Source of the DNA: Acidaminococcaceae bacterium
GTDB taxonomy: Bacteria; Bacillota; Negativicutes; Acidaminococcales; Acidaminococcaceae
NCBI GenBank assembly: GCA_028693975.1
Contig: JAQUUF010000033.1
Location: 1-9,650 of the forward strand
DNA length: 9,650 nt
Reading direction: 5' to 3'
A program made the translations under genes and the position numbers. The notes under the pieces are model-generated. The model was not told where the DNA came from. It did not search any database and saw nothing but the letters and a program-made list of their open reading frames with translations. Positions within the stretch are counted from its first letter, which is position 1; each line of letters starts with the position of its first letter. Positions 5,839 to 9,650 of the stretch are shown piece by piece.

Positions 5839-7029
5839 TTATTTCTCCAATCTAAACGCCGCCGGATATTTACCTCCCCACACGATATCTTTGTAACTAG
5901 TAGGTGCGGTATCCCCTTCGGTATTAAACAAAAGCAATACGGATTCTTTATTCAATCCCAAATCAGTCTTAAGATTATGATATTTATCCAAGAATCCTAA
6001 CATGCCACCGCCGATAGCACCGGATTCACCTGCAATAATTCTCGGGTCATCCCCCAGAGGATTGCCCCACAATCTCATACCCAAAGCTGCTACTTCGTCA
6101 CGGCAGCTCAGGCAATAGTCGCTGTAGTTGTGCAAAATCGTCCAAGCCAAAGGATTAACCTCTCCGCAGGCTAAGCCTGCCATAATAGTGTCTAAGTCAC
6201 CCGTCACTTTGCTGGGAGAACCTGACTCCATGGAGCGAAAAACACAATTAGCCGCCGCTGCTTCCAGTACAGTAAAAATTGCTGAGGAACCGCTAGCTGC
6301 CAATACGCCTTGTACCGCAGCCGCCATTGAGCCCACACCAGATTGTGCAAAAACATGTGTCGGCACCTCTGGCATCTCCTCTAGGGCTTCACCAATCATA
6401 GTACTGTAGCCCTGCATAATCGTAAGCGGGATTTCAGTGTAACCACTCCAAGCAGTATCTTGCACCACGACCCAGCCATTAACTGCTGCATCACGCGCTA
6501 GCTGACGCACAGTAACATCATAATTACTTTCGCTAACTTTGACTAGAGCGCCTTCCTTGCGTATGGCTTCCACCCGCTCTGGCAAGGAGCCTTTCGGCAT
6601 ATAGATGACAGCAGGGAACCCCAGCAAACGGCAAATCCACGCTACCGCCCTACCGTGATTACCATCAGTAGTCGTCGCAAAAGTTAGCCCTGCTGCTTGA
6701 CCGCCCAAGGCCTCTGCCGCAACTGCATCAAAACTCAAATCAGTACCATAAGTCTTGCTAATGTAGGAAGCGATAGCATAAGAGGCACCCAAAGCCTTAA
6801 AAGCTTTGAGGCCAAACCGCTCGCTCTCATCCTTCACAAAAATCTTTTTGACACCTAGATACTCTGCCAAATTTTTTAATTCCTTCAATGGCGTCGGGTG
6901 GTAATACCCCCACATGCTATGGTGGAAACTACGCACCTTCTTAACCATTGCGGGAGCAAAAGGTAGTAAGCATTCTCTGTCAGCCCGAGTAGCTCTATTC
7001 TTCACCATCTCCAATGTTAATGCGTACAT
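5839..7029 (-). CDS. dpaL: Diaminopropionate ammonia-lyase
   Basis: A 396-residue PLP fold-type II enzyme (EC 4.3.1.15, also called YgeX) that converts 2,3-diaminopropionate, either enantiomer, to pyruvate and two ammonia. Key residues are in the expected places: PLP Lys78 in RFGLKAFKALGASYA, Asp122 in TTDGNHGRAVAW, and Asp191 in VVQDTAWSGYTEIP. These correspond to the E. coli catalytic Lys77, Asp120 and Asp189 by position and motif. The conserved ESGAIGGGMLG (about 335-350) and LLFNTEGDTAPTSY near the C-terminus are also typical. Length matches the family (about 400). The start has AAGGAG, which overlaps the end of the upstream hydrolase gene (gap 5 bases). In enteric bacteria ygeX sits with ureide and amino-acid catabolism genes; here it is between an amidase and a dipeptidase. 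Confidence 0.95.
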   Translation of the reverse strand: MYALTLEMVKNRATRADRECLLPFAPAMVKKVRSFHHSMWGYYHPTPLKELKNLAEYLGVKKIFVKDESERFGLKAFKALGASYAIASYISKTYGTDLSFDAVAAEALGGQAAGLTFATTTDGNHGRAVAWICRLLGFPAVIYMPKGSLPERVEAIRKEGALVKVSESNYDVTVRQLARDAAVNGWVVVQDTAWSGYTEIPLTIMQGYSTMIGEALEEMPEVPTHVFAQSGVGSMAAAVQGVLAASGSSAIFTVLEAAAANCVFRSMESGSPSKVTGDLDTIMAGLACGEVNPLAWTILHNYSDYCLSCRDEVAALGMRLWGNPLGDDPRIIAGESGAIGGGMLGFLDKYHNLKTDLGLNKESVLLLFNTEGDTAPTSYKDIVWGGKYPAAFRLEK

Positions 7030-7034
7030 TTACT

Positions 7035-7823
7035 TCACTCCTTATGCGGATAGAATTCCGGCCTTATATCTTGCAACACATTCATAGTCTTGCGTACCTG
7101 TACTATTTCTTCCCAATCTACCTCTCCATAATAGATATCCTCATCGCTGCCACCTTCCACGATGATGCGGCCATCAGGCGCTACGAGCATCGAATGTCCG
7201 TAGAACACCTCACTCTTGAACTGCCCTACGCAATTAACCGTACACATGAACATATGATTCTCCATAGCTCTTGCTTGAGTTAATACGCGCCAAATATTTC
7301 CTCTTGGCGTAGGCCACTCAGCCGGGAGAATAACCATCTCCGCACCCTCTAAGGCAAGATGCCGAAAGAGTTCGGGGAAACGCATATCATAACAAATGGC
7401 ACTGCCACAAGTAATGTCATCTAGCTTATAGGTACGACACATGGTACCAGGAGCAAAGAAACGCTCCTCCTTATACAAACCAAACAAATGCATCTTGCCA
7501 TAATTAGAGACTAGTTCTCCAGCACGATTGAAGACGATGGCATCATTATATATATTGCCATTGAGCTTCATGGGTACTGAGCCTGCCGCCAAATTACAAT
7601 TATTTTGCCGTGCTATAGCACTAAGACGTTGCATAAGGAAACTATCTAGACCTGGCTCAGCCTCTTCCTCTAATTTACCTAAGGAATAACCTGTTGTCCA
7701 GATTTCCGGCAGCACTACCAAATCTCTTCCCGGACAGGCCTCTTCCAGCATTTCTATGGCATGCTCAATATTACCCTGTTTATTTTTTTCTTTAATTTCC
7801 ATCTGTACTAATGCTATTTTCAA
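7035..7823 (-). CDS. Carbon-nitrogen hydrolase (nitrilase superfamily, omega-amidase-like)
   Basis: A 262-residue cytoplasmic amidase with the Glu-Lys-Cys triad: Glu40 in LVVLPEIWTTGY, Lys110 in YGKMHLFGLYKEE, and Cys144 in AICYDMRFPELF. Further family motifs are GNIYNDAIVFNRAGE (89-103) and GHSMLVAPDG. The closest functional classes are omega-amidase/NIT2 and related alpha-keto-acid amidases, which release ammonia from short amides. Beta-ureidopropionase-like activity is less likely on motif grounds. The substrate is not decided by sequence. I use the TTG at 7823..7821: the family N-terminus MKIALVQ begins exactly there, AAAGGAG is 8 bases upstream, and the preceding gene stops only 2 bases earlier. 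An in-frame reading up to 7943 would just overlap that gene. dpaL follows after 5 bases. Confidence 0.88.
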   Translation of the reverse strand: MKIALVQMEIKEKNKQGNIEHAIEMLEEACPGRDLVVLPEIWTTGYSLGKLEEEAEPGLDSFLMQRLSAIARQNNCNLAAGSVPMKLNGNIYNDAIVFNRAGELVSNYGKMHLFGLYKEERFFAPGTMCRTYKLDDITCGSAICYDMRFPELFRHLALEGAEMVILPAEWPTPRGNIWRVLTQARAMENHMFMCTVNCVGQFKSEVFYGHSMLVAPDGRIIVEGGSDEDIYYGEVDWEEIVQVRKTMNVLQDIRPEFYPHKE

Positions 7824-7825
7824 GT

Positions 7826-8347
7826 CTACCGCTCCTTTGTTGGCATCATACCCTTTTGTACTAATTTGTTCACTAGCATGTGTTCTACCTTGCGAGTAAG
7901 TCCCGTTAGTACAAATTCTTTGCGAGAGAGAGTCTCCACCCAAGCTACCTTCAGCCCCATGCTCTTGGCCCCCAGAACATCGGTCAACAGCTGGTCACCA
8001 ATGACCAGCACCGATTTCTTATCACGTTGACGCAAAGCATGCAAAGCCCTTTTGAAACCCAGTGAAAGCGGTTTGGCAGCCCAACTAATGGAAGACACAC
8101 CTACCTCCGCACAAATCTTCTCTAAGCGCTGACCCCCATTATTAGATAATAAAATCATGCGTACCCCCGCACTCCGCAGCTGCTTAATCCAAACAATATT
8201 TTCTGCTTGTGGTTTATCTGCATTATACGGCAACAAAGTATTATCCACATCCAAGATAATGGTATCAATACCATGCTCACGCAACCACAACTCATTAATA
8301 TCACTAATCTTGTTATAACGAAAATCAGGACAAAACAAATGCCACAT
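7826..8347 (-). CDS. yqeG: YqeG-family HAD (subclass IIIA) phosphatase
   Basis: A 173-residue cytoplasmic HAD-superfamily protein with all four motifs: motif I ILDVDNTLLPY (Asp33 nucleophile, Asp35), motif II LLSNN (Ser68), motif III AAKPLSLGF (Lys92), and motif IV GDQLLTD (Asp118, Asp123). The N-terminal PDFRYNKISDINELWLREHG before motif I, the short size and the absence of a cap domain are typical of Firmicute YqeG, whose relatives include mitochondrial PGP phosphatase-like proteins. The physiological substrate is uncertain; phosphatidylglycerophosphate is one possibility by distant homology. The start is well supported by TAGGAGG, which overlaps the stop codon of the kinase gene, 9 bases away. 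In many Firmicutes yqeG neighbours aroE or ribosome assembly genes; here it sits in an amino-acid catabolic operon. Confidence 0.92.
   Translation of the reverse strand: MWHLFCPDFRYNKISDINELWLREHGIDTIILDVDNTLLPYNADKPQAENIVWIKQLRSAGVRMILLSNNGGQRLEKICAEVGVSSISWAAKPLSLGFKRALHALRQRDKKSVLVIGDQLLTDVLGAKSMGLKVAWVETLSRKEFVLTGLTRKVEHMLVNKLVQKGMMPTKER
7832..7838 (-). promoter_or_regulatory. Ribosome binding site deciding the TTG start at 7823
   Basis: AAAGGAG, inside the 3' end of the YqeG gene, ends 8 bases before the TTG. No ATG or GTG near the family N-terminus competes with it. The arrangement implies translational coupling with the gene above. Confidence 0.7.
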
Positions 8348-8356
8348 AATTGCCTC

Positions 8357-9650
8357 CTAACGGATAGGGTTAAACACTATTTCAAAAGTAGTACCTTCGC
8401 CTACTCTACTGCGCACATTAACTGTGGCCTTGTGCAAACGAATAATTTCTCGAGCAATAGCTAGTCCCAGACCAGTACCGGGAATATGACGCGAATGAGA
8501 TTTATCAACCTTATAGAAGCGCTCCCAAATAAAGGGTATATCCTTAGCTGGGATACCATAGCCTTCATCCGTCACCGACAGAATCGGCTCATTAGCGGAA
8601 TTTTTATAGACTTTGAAAGTAATGGAAGCGGCATCAGGAGTATATTTAATAGCATTGTCACCCAAAATCATGACTAATTGTACAATTCTATCACCATTAC
8701 CGAGAATATTAATAGATTCATCCAAATCGCGAACCAACTTAATGCCTCGCTCCTTAGCACGCACATCCAGCATATCAACCACATTATCCACGATATGTGC
8801 TAGCGGAATCTCCTCCAGCTCAGCTTGCTCGCTACGCTGCAGGCGGCTAATATCCAACAACTCTTTAATCAAGCGTTCTAGGCGTACCGTCTCTTCATTA
8901 ATCAAATTTCTGTACTTAAAAATTGTAGCACTATCAGTAACTGTGCCGTCGGTAATAGCCTCATTGTAACCTCTTATTATAGTTATCGGTGTCTTCAATT
9001 CGTGCGAAACATTAGCTACAAAGTCACGACGCAATTTCTCCATCTTCTGAGTTTTCTTCACGAATTCCGCCAAATCATTACTCAGAGAATTAAGCGAGCG
9101 TCCCAAGTCAGCAATTTCATCATCACCATTGACCTTGACGCGACGGGAATAATTGCCGGCAGCAATAGCCGATGCACTATCTTTCATGGCAATCAACGGC
9201 TGCACCATACGTTTAGACAAACTGCGCACAATAAAGAGACTTAACACCAAAGCAAAAATACCAACCATAATCGTATACAGATAAATATCACGCAGCATCC
9301 TATCTAAGCCACTAATAGGAGCAGCCAAAAGTACAGCTCCTGTCTTGGCATCAGAGTTCGTTGCGCCTACCGAGGTAGATGCGCCAACCGGCAAGCCTAC
9401 CATAATAACCTGCTCTTTGTAATAAGGATGGAATAACCGTACTGTCACTACCTGACCATCATAAGCTTGGCGCAACAGACTCTCCACCTGACGTGAAATA
9501 GGGCCCGGCTCTTTGATTTGCTGCCCAATAGAAGCAACCGCCTTTTGCGCATTATCTGCTTTGGCCTTCTCCACGCTCTTCTTATCCTGACCAGGCACGC
9601 TATCAGTCCGCTCCTCAAATTCTTCTGGAATTTTGGAAGCCGCCAAGAGA
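8357..9650 (-). CDS. Membrane sensor histidine kinase (5' end outside window)
   Basis: The C-terminal 430 or so residues of a two-component sensor kinase. A reading frame from TTG at 9646 is open, but the frame continues to the window edge and a first membrane helix is expected upstream, so the gene is partial. Numbering from that TTG: an extracytoplasmic region (1-120) with a charged, low-complexity start, a transmembrane segment YLYTIMVGIFALVLSLFIV (122-140), a HAMP linker (about 141-195), HisKA with phosphoacceptor His215 in ANVSHELKTP, N box LGDNAIKYTP (328-337), G1 DEGYGIP (360-366), F box WERFYKVDKSHSR, and G2 GTGLGLAI (390-397). The architecture resembles PhoR, ResE and WalK-type kinases. 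It is expected to phosphorylate a response regulator whose gene would lie beyond 9650. Signal unknown. Confidence 0.93.
   Translation of the reverse strand, partial: LLAASKIPEEFEERTDSVPGQDKKSVEKAKADNAQKAVASIGQQIKEPGPISRQVESLLRQAYDGQVVTVRLFHPYYKEQVIMVGLPVGASTSVGATNSDAKTGAVLLAAPISGLDRMLRDIYLYTIMVGIFALVLSLFIVRSLSKRMVQPLIAMKDSASAIAAGNYSRRVKVNGDDEIADLGRSLNSLSNDLAEFVKKTQKMEKLRRDFVANVSHELKTPITIIRGYNEAITDGTVTDSATIFKYRNLINEETVRLERLIKELLDISRLQRSEQAELEEIPLAHIVDNVVDMLDVRAKERGIKLVRDLDESINILGNGDRIVQLVMILGDNAIKYTPDAASITFKVYKNSANEPILSVTDEGYGIPAKDIPFIWERFYKVDKSHSRHIPGTGLGLAIAREIIRLHKATVNVRSRVGEGTTFEIVFNPIR

Noticed and set aside
7824..7943. Longer N-terminus for the carbon-nitrogen hydrolase
   Set aside because: The extra residues are an out-of-frame reading of the YqeG coding region; the family start and ribosome binding site point to 7823.
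74..9244. Numerous plus-strand open frames of 60 to 150 codons
   Set aside because: All lie opposite well-supported minus-strand genes, have low-complexity or Cys/Ser-rich translations and show no family motifs.
9644..9646. TTG as the true start of the histidine kinase
   Set aside because: The frame stays open to the window edge and the usual first transmembrane helix is missing, so the gene more likely starts beyond 9650.

Overview
All supported genes lie on the minus strand, so transcription runs from high to low coordinates. The window looks like ordinary chromosome of a low-to-moderate GC Firmicute-type bacterium. It has AGGAGG-like ribosome binding sites, a T-box leader, a YheA/YlbF-family protein and a YqeG phosphatase. 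My best guess is an anaerobe of the Negativicutes, such as an Acidaminococcaceae relative, but that is inference from overall protein character and not a database match. There are no mobile elements, CRISPR arrays, tRNAs or rRNAs.

Transcription order, block 1 (9650 to 4749): a partial membrane sensor histidine kinase, a YqeG-type HAD phosphatase, a carbon-nitrogen hydrolase with a TTG start, diaminopropionate ammonia-lyase (dpaL), and an exported VanX-type D-Ala-D-Ala dipeptidase with an extra N-terminal domain. Gaps are only 1 to 9 bases, so this is probably one operon. The three enzymes suggest release of ammonia, carboxylic acids and alanine from amide, diamino-acid and peptidoglycan-derived substrates.

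Block 2 (4746 to 1244): a possible extended -10 promoter, then a YheA/YlbF-family helical protein, murB (UDP-N-acetylenolpyruvoylglucosamine reductase), an unrecognised 163-residue protein and a beta-CASP metallo-beta-lactamase-fold ribonuclease. The first two are coupled by a 1-base gap. The others are spaced by about 45 to 50 bases.

Block 3 (1225 to 1): the most distinctive part. A near-perfect sigma-A-type promoter drives a roughly 240-nt T-box leader with Stem I, an AGUAGG element, an antiterminator and a mutually exclusive terminator. It controls a lyase of the PEP mutase/isocitrate lyase superfamily that most resembles 2,3-dimethylmalate or methylisocitrate lyases. A second gene, apparently for an exported or membrane protein, starts 18 bases after the lyase and leaves the window. 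Charged-tRNA control of such a lyase is the main point worth following. The specifier is most consistent with a leucine CUC codon, but the call is not secure.
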